7,308 nucleotides of DNA from UBA9715 sp045614225 (GCA_045614225.1 JAZLCO010000063.1:1-7308), one strand, 5' to 3'. Shown: positions 1 to 6,863, counted from the stretch's first letter. The notes: generated from the letters alone by a model not told the origin. Made by a program: numbers and translations.

Positions 1-804
1 TTCCACAGCATCGATACCGGTCGCAATCCCACCCATACCGAGCAGCGGTACGTCGACCGCCTTATGGGTTTCCCACACCATGCGCAGTGCAATCGGTTTT
101 ATCGCTGGGCCCGAAAGGCCTCCCACAACCCGAGCGAGCTGCGGTTTACGGCGGTTGGCGTCGATCGCCATGCCCATGACGGTGTTGATGAGGGAGAGCG
201 CATCAGCGCCTGCAGAAACGGCTGCGCGCGCAATTTCGGTGATGTCCGTGACATTTGGTGTCAGCTTGACAATCATCGGTTTTCTCGTAGTTGCGCGGCA
301 CATGCCGATGACTTTTTCGACGCTCGCAGGGTCGGTGCCTATCGTCATGCCTCCCGCATCGACGTTCGGGCATGAGATGTTTATCTCATACGCATCCACC
401 TGATTGCCTTGTTCGAGTGCCTCAAGCACGTCGACATACTCCCCGAAGCTATGCCCGGAGACGTTGACGATGATCGTCGCACCAGCATCGCGCAACCATG
501 GCAGCTCGTGTTCCTTCAGATGCTCGACACCTGGGTTTTGCAAACCTATCGAATTGAGCATACCGCTTGGCGTTTCGGCGATGCGGGGGCTCGCATTGCC
601 CTCCCAGCCGTTGAGCGAAACGCCCTTGGTCGTCACAGCTCCAAGCGATGCAACATCGACGAAATCCGAATATTCGCGCCCGGCAGCGAACGTACCGGAG
701 GCGACAGTTACAGGGTTTTTCATGATCAGGCCGCCGAGATTAACAACCATATCAACCTGTGTGCTCTTCGGGCTGGCGGGTTCAACAATCCTTATTTCGG
801 CCAT
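1..804 (-). CDS. pyrD: Dihydroorotate dehydrogenase, catalytic subunit, class 1B (3' end cut by window edge)
   Basis: FMN-dependent oxidation of dihydroorotate to orotate, the fourth step of UMP synthesis. In class 1B the cytoplasmic PyrD pairs with PyrK, which passes electrons to NAD+. The frame is open for 268 codons up to the window edge; families of this type are about 300-310 residues, so roughly 35-40 are missing. Visible motifs are SGTF at 36-39, TK at 59-60, the class 1 signature around NSIGLQN at 84-90, INISCPN at 141-147 with catalytic Cys145 (a Cys base marks class 1), VKLTPN at 179-184, GGLSGPAIKP at 228-237 and GMGGI at 256-260. The ATG directly follows the pyrK stop (TAGATG, no spacer), with AGGTGG 8 nt upstream inside pyrK, so translation is probably coupled. 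The N-terminus is somewhat longer than usual. A later Met19 lacks a ribosome site, so I keep Met1. Confidence 0.96.
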   Translation of the reverse strand, partial: MAEIRIVEPASPKSTQVDMVVNLGGLIMKNPVTVASGTFAAGREYSDFVDVASLGAVTTKGVSLNGWEGNASPRIAETPSGMLNSIGLQNPGVEHLKEHELPWLRDAGATIIVNVSGHSFGEYVDVLEALEQGNQVDAYEINISCPNVDAGGMTIGTDPASVEKVIGMCRATTRKPMIVKLTPNVTDITEIARAAVSAGADALSLINTVMGMAIDANRRKPQLARVVGGLSGPAIKPIALRMVWETHKAVDVPLLGMGGIATGIDAVE

Positions 805-1596
805 CTACCACACCACCTTGCGTGCATCGAAGATAGGACCATCGACGCATGAGCGGCGCTTCCCGTCCACCGTGTCAACCACGCACGACAAGCAAGCGCC
901 TACGCCACATGCCATGCGTTTCTCCATCGAGACCTCGCAGCGGACACCAGCATCGAGTGCCATTTTGGACACAATCCTCATCAACGGCTCCGGCCCGCAC
1001 ACGGCAACGTAGTCATAGGGACGTCCGTCATCCGAGCACCCGTCGTGCAGCCGTTCTTCGACAAGCGACGTGCAAAAGCCCGCACGACCGTAGGTACCAT
1101 CATCGGTTGCGCACCATGGTTCTTGGCCGAGCAGTTGACTGTAACGGTCGCGACATACAAGCGCCTTTTCGGTTTGGGCGCCTAATACGACATCGAGTTG
1201 ACAGCCATCTTTCACGAGCAGCTCGGTCAACATGAACAAAGGAGCTGCTCCAACACCTCCCCCAACGAGGAGCGCATGCTCGAAATCGGTTGACCACGTA
1301 TTGCCGATTGGGCCGATAAGCTCGAATGTGCCCTCGTTAATCTCTGGCATGATTTGGGTGATCGAACCAACTTCCTGGTACAAGACGTCAAGCGTCCCTG
1401 CACCTGCACCAGCTGCATATACGGAAAACGGACGGCGAAGGACGTGCTCCTGGTGCCCAGGCACCTTCATGTGTATGAACTGGCCAGGCTTGATCGATTG
1501 AGCAATGACGGGCGATTCAAGCTGCATCAGATGCAACCTGGGCCCAACTTGTTCATTCGAAAGCAATCGTGCGCATTCGTTTACAAGCTGCCCCAT
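805..1596 (-). CDS. pyrK: Dihydroorotate dehydrogenase B, electron-transfer subunit PyrK
   Basis: Iron-sulfur flavoprotein that carries electrons from PyrD's FMN through a [2Fe-2S] cluster and FAD to NAD+. The protein has 263 residues, the normal family length. Domain order is a ferredoxin-reductase-like FAD-binding beta barrel (RRPFS at 54-58), then an NAD-binding fold (GGGVGAAP at 112-119, CGPEPLM at 200-206), then a C-terminal cluster-binding segment with Cys230, Cys235, Cys238 and Cys250 (C-x4-C-x2-C-x11-C), the arrangement typical of PyrK. ATDDGTYGRAGF at 163-174 is also family-typical. The ATG at 1596 is preceded by AAGGGGG about 4 nt away. pyrD follows with zero spacing. The gene lies 146 nt downstream of the heptad-repeat gene, a gap holding a long hairpin, so pyrKD may be expressed at a different level from pyrRBC. 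Confidence 0.96.
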   Translation of the reverse strand: MGQLVNECARLLSNEQVGPRLHLMQLESPVIAQSIKPGQFIHMKVPGHQEHVLRRPFSVYAAGAGAGTLDVLYQEVGSITQIMPEINEGTFELIGPIGNTWSTDFEHALLVGGGVGAAPLFMLTELLVKDGCQLDVVLGAQTEKALVCRDRYSQLLGQEPWCATDDGTYGRAGFCTSLVEERLHDGCSDDGRPYDYVAVCGPEPLMRIVSKMALDAGVRCEVSMEKRMACGVGACLSCVVDTVDGKRRSCVDGPIFDARKVVW

Positions 1597-1661
1597 GCGA
1601 CCCCCTTACTTCATGCTCGCATCCTTAGAGCCCATTCTATCATTGATGCGCAGGCGAAATT

Positions 1662-1731
1662 GCACAGTGCTCCCAGGGAAGGTTTTTCCTTTTTTTAAGA
1701 AATGGCGCCCCCTTCCCTAGAAACACTGTGC
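1662..1731 (-). repeat. Long intercistronic hairpin between the heptad-repeat gene and pyrK
   Basis: Arms at 1662-1682 and 1711-1731 are 21 nt each with a 28-nt loop. As minus-strand RNA, the direction of the operon, all 21 positions pair: 18 Watson-Crick and 3 G-U. As plus-strand RNA those three positions become A-C mismatches, so the structure fits a function in the pyr transcript. It begins 11 nt after the stop of the repeat-protein gene and ends 65 nt before pyrK. No U-run follows the 3' arm, so it is not an ordinary intrinsic terminator. It could be a 3'-end stabiliser, an RNase III site or a remnant of a palindromic element. No target-site duplication is visible at its edges. Confidence 0.8.
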
Positions 1732-1742
1732 CATAACAATCC

Positions 1743-3776
1743 CTAGTCGTTCTCGATTGCCTCGGTCTCGAACACGAACTTGACTGAACCTTCTGTTCCT
1801 TCGGTTATACCTGCGAAGTTCTTGTATGAACCACCTGCATCCGTAACTGCAGTGAAACGATTGCCGAGTTTCACAATCCTGTTGTCGATGGCATCGGCAA
1901 TCTTCGATACTCCCTCGTCGTTGAATTTCTGCAGACCTTCCGCCATCGAACCCGAGCCATCAGCGGCCTGTTGTGTGGCGTTTGAAAGCTGCGACGCTCC
2001 TTGCGAAATCTGGCTTACGCCCGACGCAAGCTCGCTCAAGCCTGTTGCAAGCTCACCCGATTTGCTCTCGAGCATCGCAAGTCCGTTCTCGAGCTGGTCA
2101 GCACCTGCTTTAAGCTTGGTTACCGCACCGATTAGCGATTCGGGATCGCCTGCTGTACCGAACCCTTGATCTGCGATTGCATCCAAGGCACCAGCAAGAC
2201 TCTGAGCTCCCGCTGCCAACTGAGAAAGGTCAGACTGACTAAGAGCACCCGATGCAGCTTGAGTATCCTTCGTCGATATCTGACCAGTGTAGTCCGCCAA
2301 TGCACCAGCGTCAGTGCCAAGCAGCGACACATTGGCTTCGAGCGATGAATTGTCGAACAGTGCATTGACCTTCGCCTGATCCTCTTCCGATAAACCGAGG
2401 CCTTTGGCACTATCCTTCAAACTCTGATACGAGCTGGCGACAGCCGTGGCATCTGCCTGCACCGTACCAGCTTGCGCCGTAACATAGCCGAGAAGCTTGC
2501 CGTCGCCTTCGAGCTCTGTTGCAGCATCCGACAGAACACCTGCGAGCTGCTTAAGCTGATCACCAGAAAGTGTGTCGGCAAGATCCGATGCTCCCTTCTG
2601 CGCTTGAACGACTTTCGTCTTAACTTCTGCCAAACCACCAGCATACCCTCCAATACCCGCTGAAAGGTCTGTTGAGCCGCTATGCAGTTGCGCTATGCCG
2701 TTCGTGAGCGCGGGAATCTCATTCGTGGTGGCACTTAAACCCTCATCAAGTTTCAATGTGCCATTCGAAAGTTGCTTGGCACCCTCTGCCAACTCCTTCA
2801 GGCCGTCAGTCAGTTCATTTGAGCCCTTCGTCAACTCAGCCATGGCGCTCTTCAAGCCGCTCGACGCGTCAGCGTATTCGCCCGTATTGAAATCAGATGC
2901 ATCGAAGCCGTCGAGCAGGTCTGGTGAAACCATCGTGAGCGACGAGCCTAATTCGAAATCGACCGCATCTGCTTCTACCTCGAAGTAATCAGGCACTTCA
3001 TAATCGTCGCCCGTATCGAGACTCGACGCCAAACCGGGCATCGCGTAGCCAAGGGCAATTGTGCGATCACCGTCCTCTATGAGGCGACCATTCGTGACCT
3101 TGACGTTGGAGAAAACATCGTTGTCGAGCATCAAGCCCGTCATAGCTGCAAACGGCGTGTAAACCTGAAATCCGTCAGCAGTCGTCTGCGAGTTGTTGAT
3201 GTAGTCGTACCTTATGACCACATGGCCCGACTTGCCACGAAGCTCTTGCGGTGTGATGTATGAGCCGTTGTAGCGGTACGTGACCTTAATCTCGATTGGA
3301 AGCGCGGCGTTCGTCGTACCCGAGTAAACGATGTCTTTCCCGCTCGGCGAATGCCAAACCAACTCGCCTTCTTGCGAGAAAGATACGTTCTCATCGTCTG
3401 GCTTGAGGTTTCCGAGGTTCGTCACGTCTGCAACATCAGTGCTTCCATCTGTCTTCAGCGTCGTGGTAACTTTTACGCTTTTCACCGAACCATCTGCATA
3501 TGTGCTGACGTTGACGGTTTCGTTCTTCTCCGAGGCGACAGGCGCATTGCTTTGATTCGACGTGATAGATGCTGCATCAGCAGATGAAGAACCAACGTCA
3601 TCAGCGAGCGCATAGCCCGCAGGAGCAACGATCATCGCGCTCAATGACGCAATCGCCAACGTATATCCAACCGATGTGACAATGCCCTGTGTGGCCGTCA
3701 TGCCCATCTCCGTTCCCGCATATCGAGAATCGATGCTTCGTTTTAGGTTAAAATGCCATGACGAATTGTAACGCAT
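1743..3776 (-). CDS. Exported protein with xxxLxxG heptad repeats, function unknown
   Basis: A 677-residue protein with no enzyme motif. A hydrophobic segment at about 31-55 ends in ALA-DD (56-60), a plausible signal-peptidase site after Ala58. Next comes a region of probable beta structure (about 85-285) including GKSGHVVIRY at 181-190. Two arrays of a seven-residue xxxLxxG repeat follow, at about 305-384 (for example ELTDGLKELAEGAKQL) and 552-620, joined by an Ala-rich stretch likely to be helical or coiled coil. The C-terminus ends in SVKFVFETEAI with no second membrane segment, unlike YhgE/Pip proteins, which share the repeat and have a C-terminal membrane domain. The start is uncertain. 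Met1 gives a basic leader (KR at 12-13) but has no ribosome site. Met26, at 3701, has GGAG 6 nt upstream but leaves an uncharged signal n-region. pyrC is 9 nt upstream, in the same frame. From memory, similar architectures are common and uncharacterised in Clostridia and Coriobacteriia. Confidence 0.85.
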   Translation of the reverse strand: MRYNSSWHFNLKRSIDSRYAGTEMGMTATQGIVTSVGYTLAIASLSAMIVAPAGYALADDVGSSSADAASITSNQSNAPVASEKNETVNVSTYADGSVKSVKVTTTLKTDGSTDVADVTNLGNLKPDDENVSFSQEGELVWHSPSGKDIVYSGTTNAALPIEIKVTYRYNGSYITPQELRGKSGHVVIRYDYINNSQTTADGFQVYTPFAAMTGLMLDNDVFSNVKVTNGRLIEDGDRTIALGYAMPGLASSLDTGDDYEVPDYFEVEADAVDFELGSSLTMVSPDLLDGFDASDFNTGEYADASSGLKSAMAELTKGSNELTDGLKELAEGAKQLSNGTLKLDEGLSATTNEIPALTNGIAQLHSGSTDLSAGIGGYAGGLAEVKTKVVQAQKGASDLADTLSGDQLKQLAGVLSDAATELEGDGKLLGYVTAQAGTVQADATAVASSYQSLKDSAKGLGLSEEDQAKVNALFDNSSLEANVSLLGTDAGALADYTGQISTKDTQAASGALSQSDLSQLAAGAQSLAGALDAIADQGFGTAGDPESLIGAVTKLKAGADQLENGLAMLESKSGELATGLSELASGVSQISQGASQLSNATQQAADGSGSMAEGLQKFNDEGVSKIADAIDNRIVKLGNRFTAVTDAGGSYKNFAGITEGTEGSVKFVFETEAIEND

Positions 3777-3785
3777 AGCTAACTT

Positions 3786-5093
3786 TTATAGGTGAATTGG
3801 TTCTTCGGTAATCTTCCCATCTTCCATCGTCGCATAACCACCAACGTAGACATCGGTTGCACGACCCGTAAGCTCACAGCCGATAAATCCAGAGTTCTTG
3901 GCTTTCGATTCGAATTCCTCTTCGGTAACCATCCATTTCAAATCTGGATCGATAACCGTCAAATCGGCGCGGCTTCCCGGTTCAATCGCCACACGATCGA
4001 TGCCGAGAATTCGTCGAGGATTGACGCTCATGAGCTCAACCATTCTCTCCCAGGTGATCATGCCGGTGTTAACAAGATTGCCAACTACGCAACCAACACT
4101 TGTTTCGATACCCGTCATCCCGAAGGGGGCGAGCTCGAACTCGCGCGCCTTTTCATGTGCTGCATGGGGCGCATGATCGGTGACGATGCAATCGACCGTT
4201 CCGTCGACGACTCCTGCTATGACGGCTTCCGCATCAGCCGCAGTGCGTAGCGGTGGATTCACCTTGAAGTTCGTGTTGTAGTCATCGCCGATGCACTCCT
4301 CGGTCAGGAACATGTGATGCGGCGTGACCTCACAGGTAACCTTCACGCCATCAGCTTTCCCACGTCGCACAAGATCGAGACCATGCGCCGAGGAGAGATG
4401 CTGGATGTGGATTGGGCAACCCGTAAGCGCCGAGATTTCGATGTCGCGTGCAATCTGGATTTCCTCACCAGTGGCAGGCCAACCGAGCAACCCGAGCCGC
4501 GTGGAAACGACGCCTTCGTTTATCTGGCCTTTTCCTACCAGGCTTTCATCCTGGCAATGGCTGCTCACGGCCTTCCCGAATTGTGCAGCGTAATCCATAA
4601 CGCGCCGCATCATGCCCGCTGATTGGACGCCACGCCCATCATCCGTGAACATGACAGCGCCGTGTGCGACCATGTCGCCCATTTCAGAGAGCGCCTCGCC
4701 CTTCTCGCCTGCAGTGCAAGCGCCCGATACGTGTACGCGGCACTTCCCCACCGCTGCTGCTTTCGAGCGTACGTACTCGACGACGGCGCCAGTATCGATG
4801 ATCGGATTGGTGTTGGGCATGCAGCAGATGTCCGTGAAGCCACCATGCGCTGCCGCACGCGTGCCGCTTTCAATATCTTCCTTGTACTCTTGGCCCGGGT
4901 CGCGCAAATGAACATGCATATCAACGAGGCCGGGCACAACCACCTTGCCACCGAGATCCCGTTCGATGCCCTTAGCCATCTCGAGATCATGTCCGACCTC
5001 GACGATCTTTCCGTCACGAATCAAAATTTCGCACACCTCGTTGATGCCCACCTGTGGGTCGATTACATGTGCGTTCTTCAATAGCAATGCCAT
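3786..5093 (-). CDS. pyrC: Dihydroorotase, class I
   Basis: Zinc metalloenzyme of the amidohydrolase superfamily that cyclises carbamoyl-aspartate to dihydroorotate, the third step of UMP synthesis, in the cytoplasm. It has 435 residues, typical of the longer class I form found in Gram-positive bacteria. Expected metal and substrate residues are visible: HVHLRDPG at 60-67 (His60 and His62), TDDG at 150-153 with the aspartate that replaces the carboxylated lysine of other classes, His179 in SSHCQDE, His232 in IHIQHLSSAH, CEVTPHH at 254-260, NPPLR at 279-283 and TDHAPH at 305-310 with catalytic Asp306. The ATG has GGAG 7 nt upstream. The gene lies 82 nt after pyrB, and that gap contains a hairpin. 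Nothing suggests it is an inactive homologue. Confidence 0.97.
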   Translation of the reverse strand: MALLLKNAHVIDPQVGINEVCEILIRDGKIVEVGHDLEMAKGIERDLGGKVVVPGLVDMHVHLRDPGQEYKEDIESGTRAAAHGGFTDICCMPNTNPIIDTGAVVEYVRSKAAAVGKCRVHVSGACTAGEKGEALSEMGDMVAHGAVMFTDDGRGVQSAGMMRRVMDYAAQFGKAVSSHCQDESLVGKGQINEGVVSTRLGLLGWPATGEEIQIARDIEISALTGCPIHIQHLSSAHGLDLVRRGKADGVKVTCEVTPHHMFLTEECIGDDYNTNFKVNPPLRTAADAEAVIAGVVDGTVDCIVTDHAPHAAHEKAREFELAPFGMTGIETSVGCVVGNLVNTGMITWERMVELMSVNPRRILGIDRVAIEPGSRADLTVIDPDLKWMVTEEEFESKAKNSGFIGCELTGRATDVYVGGYATMEDGKITEEPIHL

Positions 5094-5136
5094 GTGCAGC
5101 TCCGTTCAATTTCAATCAAGCTGGCTATATCTCAAT

Positions 5137-5165
5137 GCGTTGAATGTGACCACCACTTTCAACGC
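5137..5165 (-). repeat. Intercistronic hairpin between pyrB and pyrC
   Basis: Perfect 8-bp inverted repeat, GCGTTGAA at 5137-5144 and TTCAACGC at 5158-5165. After one A-A mismatch the stem continues for three more pairs (GTG/CAC in minus-strand RNA) around a 5-nt loop. It starts 10 nt after the pyrB stop and leaves 43 nt before the pyrC start. No U-run follows, so it is unlikely to be an efficient intrinsic terminator. Its position mirrors the hairpin after the heptad-repeat gene. Messenger stabilisation or processing is the simplest reading, but this is inferred. Confidence 0.65.
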
Positions 5166-5175
5166 GTACGGTTGC

Positions 5176-6117
5176 TTACGAAAGCGAATCCTCGCCGCCT
5201 CCGAGCAGCAGGTACAGAGCCGCCATGCGCACGAGCACGCCGGCATAGACCTGGTCAAGGATGACCGACCTCGTCGGATGGTCTGCCATGAACGAATCGA
5301 GCTCGACGCCACGGTTGATCGGACCCGGGTGGCAGATGATCGCATCAGGACGCATGATCTTGTCACGCTGCTCATTGAGCCCGAAGAGCATCGAATACTC
5401 GCGCAGGCTCGGGAAAGGAGCTCCCTCGAGACGCTCCTGCTGTATGCGGAGCATGTAGACCACGTCGAGGTCGGGAAGCACATCGTCGAGGCGTGCAGAA
5501 ACTGCATCGGCTCCGAGGGCCTCGGGTGCCGGCGGCATGAGCGTCGCCGGTCCGATGAGGGTCACCTTCGCCCCCATCGTCTTAAGAGCAGGCACAAGCG
5601 AACCACAAACGCGGGAGTGGCTAATATCGCCGACGATGCCCACATGCAATCCGTCAATGTGGCCTTTCACCTCACGAATCGAGTACAGATCGAGCAATGC
5701 CTGCGTCGGATGCTGATGTTTGCCGTCTCCCGCATCGATAACGCTCACGCCAGAAATGTCCGCTATCCTGCGCGGCACGCCCGCATGGCGATCGCGCACA
5801 ACGATCATGTCGATCTTGTACGAGCAGAGCGTTTGAACTGTATCGTCGAGGCTCTCGCCTTTCACGGTCGATGTTGACGAGCCTCCAAAATTCAACGTAT
5901 CGCAGCTCAGACGCTTTTCGGCGATTTCAAACGAAGAGCGCGTGCGGGTCGAGGGTTCGTTGAACATGTTCACAACCGTGTAGCCCTTGAGCACGGGCAC
6001 TTTCTTGATGCGCCGCTCGTTGATTGCCTTGAAGCGTTCGGCTGTGTCGAGTATCAGCGTCAAGTCTTCCGCCGAATATTCTCGGATGTCGATGAGATGC
6101 CTGTGGTCGAATGCCAT
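5176..6117 (-). CDS. pyrB: Aspartate carbamoyltransferase, catalytic chain
   Basis: Transfers the carbamoyl group of carbamoyl phosphate to L-aspartate, the committed step of UMP synthesis, normally as a cytoplasmic trimer. It has 313 residues, full length for the family. Motifs seen are FNEPSTRTRSSFE at 52-64 (carbamoyl-phosphate loop, STRTR at 56-60), SSTSTVKGES at 80-89 with Lys86 (the mobile active-site loop), HQHPTQALLD at 134-143, GDISHSRV at 163-170 and MLRIQQER at 222-229 (aspartate-binding arginines). HPGPINRG at 263-270 is the common Gram-positive form of the HPLP loop. No regulatory chain (pyrI) is next to it, so control by PyrR is likely more important than allostery. Its ATG is 2 nt after the pyrR stop, with GGTGAG about 5 nt upstream inside pyrR, which suggests coupled translation. 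Confidence 0.97.
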   Translation of the reverse strand: MAFDHRHLIDIREYSAEDLTLILDTAERFKAINERRIKKVPVLKGYTVVNMFNEPSTRTRSSFEIAEKRLSCDTLNFGGSSTSTVKGESLDDTVQTLCSYKIDMIVVRDRHAGVPRRIADISGVSVIDAGDGKHQHPTQALLDLYSIREVKGHIDGLHVGIVGDISHSRVCGSLVPALKTMGAKVTLIGPATLMPPAPEALGADAVSARLDDVLPDLDVVYMLRIQQERLEGAPFPSLREYSMLFGLNEQRDKIMRPDAIICHPGPINRGVELDSFMADHPTRSVILDQVYAGVLVRMAALYLLLGGGEDSLS

Positions 6118-6119
6118 GA

Positions 6120-6722
6120 CTACTCACCGTCCTTCTTGGACGTGCCGAGCGGCGCCGAACCGGCTCGTTTGCCATGTTCAATTTCTAAAATCTCGACCTG
6201 AGATTTTCCGTCCGTTTCTTCAAGGAAGAGCCTGACGTTCTCTTCAGCCGATGACGGAACGTTCTTGCCGACGTAATCAGCCCGAATCGGAAGCTGACGG
6301 TGCCCACGATCGATCAATACAGCAAGTTGGACTGTTTCGGGACGACCAATATCCATGAGCGCATCGAGCGCTGCTCGGATGGTGCGGCCCGTATACAGCA
6401 CATCGTCGACGAGCACGATGTCACGCCCATCGATGTCGAACATGATGTCGGTTGAAAGCACTTCGGGGGAAACGTACGTCGCGAAGTCGTCGCGGTAGAA
6501 GCTGATGTCAAGGCGCCCAAGCGGCACGCAAACTCCCTCGATTGCCTCGATCTTGTCGACGAGTCGTTTTGCCAGCAGGTCTCCACGTGTGACGATGCCC
6601 ACGATGGCGATGTTTCCTGCACCTTTGTTCTTCTCGAGGATTTGATGCGCGATGCGCGTAAGCGAACGCTCGATCTCGTCGGCTTCCATGACGATTGATT
6701 TGACGTTCAATGTATCTGTCAT
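6120..6722 (-). CDS. pyrR: Bifunctional pyr operon RNA-binding regulator / uracil phosphoribosyltransferase PyrR
   Basis: PyrR binds pyr messenger RNA when charged with UMP and lowers expression of the operon; most members also have uracil phosphoribosyltransferase activity. The gene codes for 200 residues from the ATG at 6722. The frame is open upstream to 6869, but this start has GGAG 5 nt away and matches the usual N-terminus (MTDTLN, then an ExxRxLTRIAHQI segment), and the upstream codons lie in the leader. The PRPP-binding signature VLVDDVLYTGRT is at 103-114, GIVTRG at 42-47 and DRGHRQLPIRADYVGKNVPSS at 138-158, all typical. The C-terminus is about 20 residues longer than common PyrR proteins and ends in a charged tail (GTSKKDGE). 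It is the first gene of the operon, directly behind a PyrR-type RNA element, so it is probably autoregulated. Confidence 0.95.
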   Translation of the reverse strand: MTDTLNVKSIVMEADEIERSLTRIAHQILEKNKGAGNIAIVGIVTRGDLLAKRLVDKIEAIEGVCVPLGRLDISFYRDDFATYVSPEVLSTDIMFDIDGRDIVLVDDVLYTGRTIRAALDALMDIGRPETVQLAVLIDRGHRQLPIRADYVGKNVPSSAEENVRLFLEETDGKSQVEILEIEHGKRAGSAPLGTSKKDGE

Positions 6723-6745
6723 ACACTCTCCAATCTGCATCCTGG

Positions 6746-6766
6746 CCATCGGGTAAACCGCGATGG
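6746..6766 (-). promoter_or_regulatory. Leader hairpin just upstream of the pyrR ribosome binding site
   Basis: In minus-strand RNA, CCATCG (6766-6761) pairs with CGATGG (6751-6746) around a 9-nt loop that may close further by GG/CC. It ends 14 nt before the GGAGAG ribosome site at 6731-6726. No U-run follows, so this is not an intrinsic terminator. A role in shaping access to the pyrR start is possible but not demonstrated. Confidence 0.45.
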
Positions 6767-6790
6767 ATCCTATTCTGCTTCGCCGTGTAT

Positions 6791-6837
6791 GCACAGACAG
6801 ACCCTGCGTATGTATCGCCTTGCCGGTCTCTCTGTAC
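6791..6837 (-). promoter_or_regulatory. Alternative leader stem that would sequester the PyrR loop
   Basis: In minus-strand RNA, GUACAGAGAGACC (6837-6825), the core of the PyrR element, is nearly complementary to GGUCUGUCUGUGC (6803-6791). Twelve of 13 positions pair, one of them G-U, with a single G-G mismatch. The two structures cannot coexist, so this resembles the antiterminator side of a PyrR switch. No U-run terminator is visible downstream, so the output of such a switch is unclear. Confidence 0.5.
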
Positions 6838-6848
6838 CGCCTTAAAGG
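6818..6848 (-). promoter_or_regulatory. PyrR-binding RNA element in the pyr leader
   Basis: The minus-strand RNA fits the known PyrR binding-loop pattern: CCUU at 6848-6845, an internal UAA-containing bulge, an upper stem CGGU/ACCG, the conserved CAGAGA loop, and closing AAGG at 6821-6818. In Bacillus and other Gram-positive bacteria this loop is bound by PyrR with UMP. It lies about 95 nt upstream of the pyrR start, and a plausible start of transcription is only a few nt before it. One departure from the common form: the pair closing the CAGAGA loop is usually C-G, and here the bases are A and G. The first gene of the operon is pyrR itself, which supports autoregulation. Confidence 0.85.
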
Positions 6849-6857
6849 ACAGTTCAC

Positions 6858-6863
6858 AGGATA
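6858..6863 (-). promoter_or_regulatory. Possible -10 of the pyr operon promoter
   Basis: TATCCT on the minus strand, with 4 of 6 consensus bases. A start 7 nt downstream would fall near 6851, just before the PyrR element, as expected for such leaders. The -35 is poor: ATTATA at 17-nt spacing or TTGATT at 20-nt spacing. The choice therefore rests mainly on position, and a promoter further upstream is possible. Confidence 0.3.

Noticed and set aside
404..1012. Plus-strand open frame of 202 codons opposite pyrD and pyrK
   Set aside because: Antisense to the conserved pyrK/pyrD frames, with a composition typical of a shadow frame and no recognisable domain.
1634..1639. TAGAAT on the minus strand as a -10 for a separate pyrK promoter
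   Set aside because: It has 5 of 6 consensus bases, but no acceptable -35 is found 16-18 nt upstream. A single hexamer is not enough to claim a promoter.
1676..1699. Short hairpin AAGG-TTTTT-CCTT followed by T residues on the plus strand, as a terminator
   Set aside because: The stem is only 4 strong pairs, no plus-strand gene leads into it, and it conflicts with the much stronger 21-bp fold.
1662..1731. Inverted repeat as the ends of an insertion sequence or MITE
   Set aside because: There is no transposase and no target-site duplication at the edges, and the spacing fits an RNA hairpin. A copy search could reopen this.
4945..5877. Plus-strand open frame of 310 codons opposite pyrB and pyrC
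   Set aside because: It is antisense to two genes with complete, motif-rich products, spans their junction, has no ribosome site that I can see, and reads as an arginine- and histidine-rich shadow.
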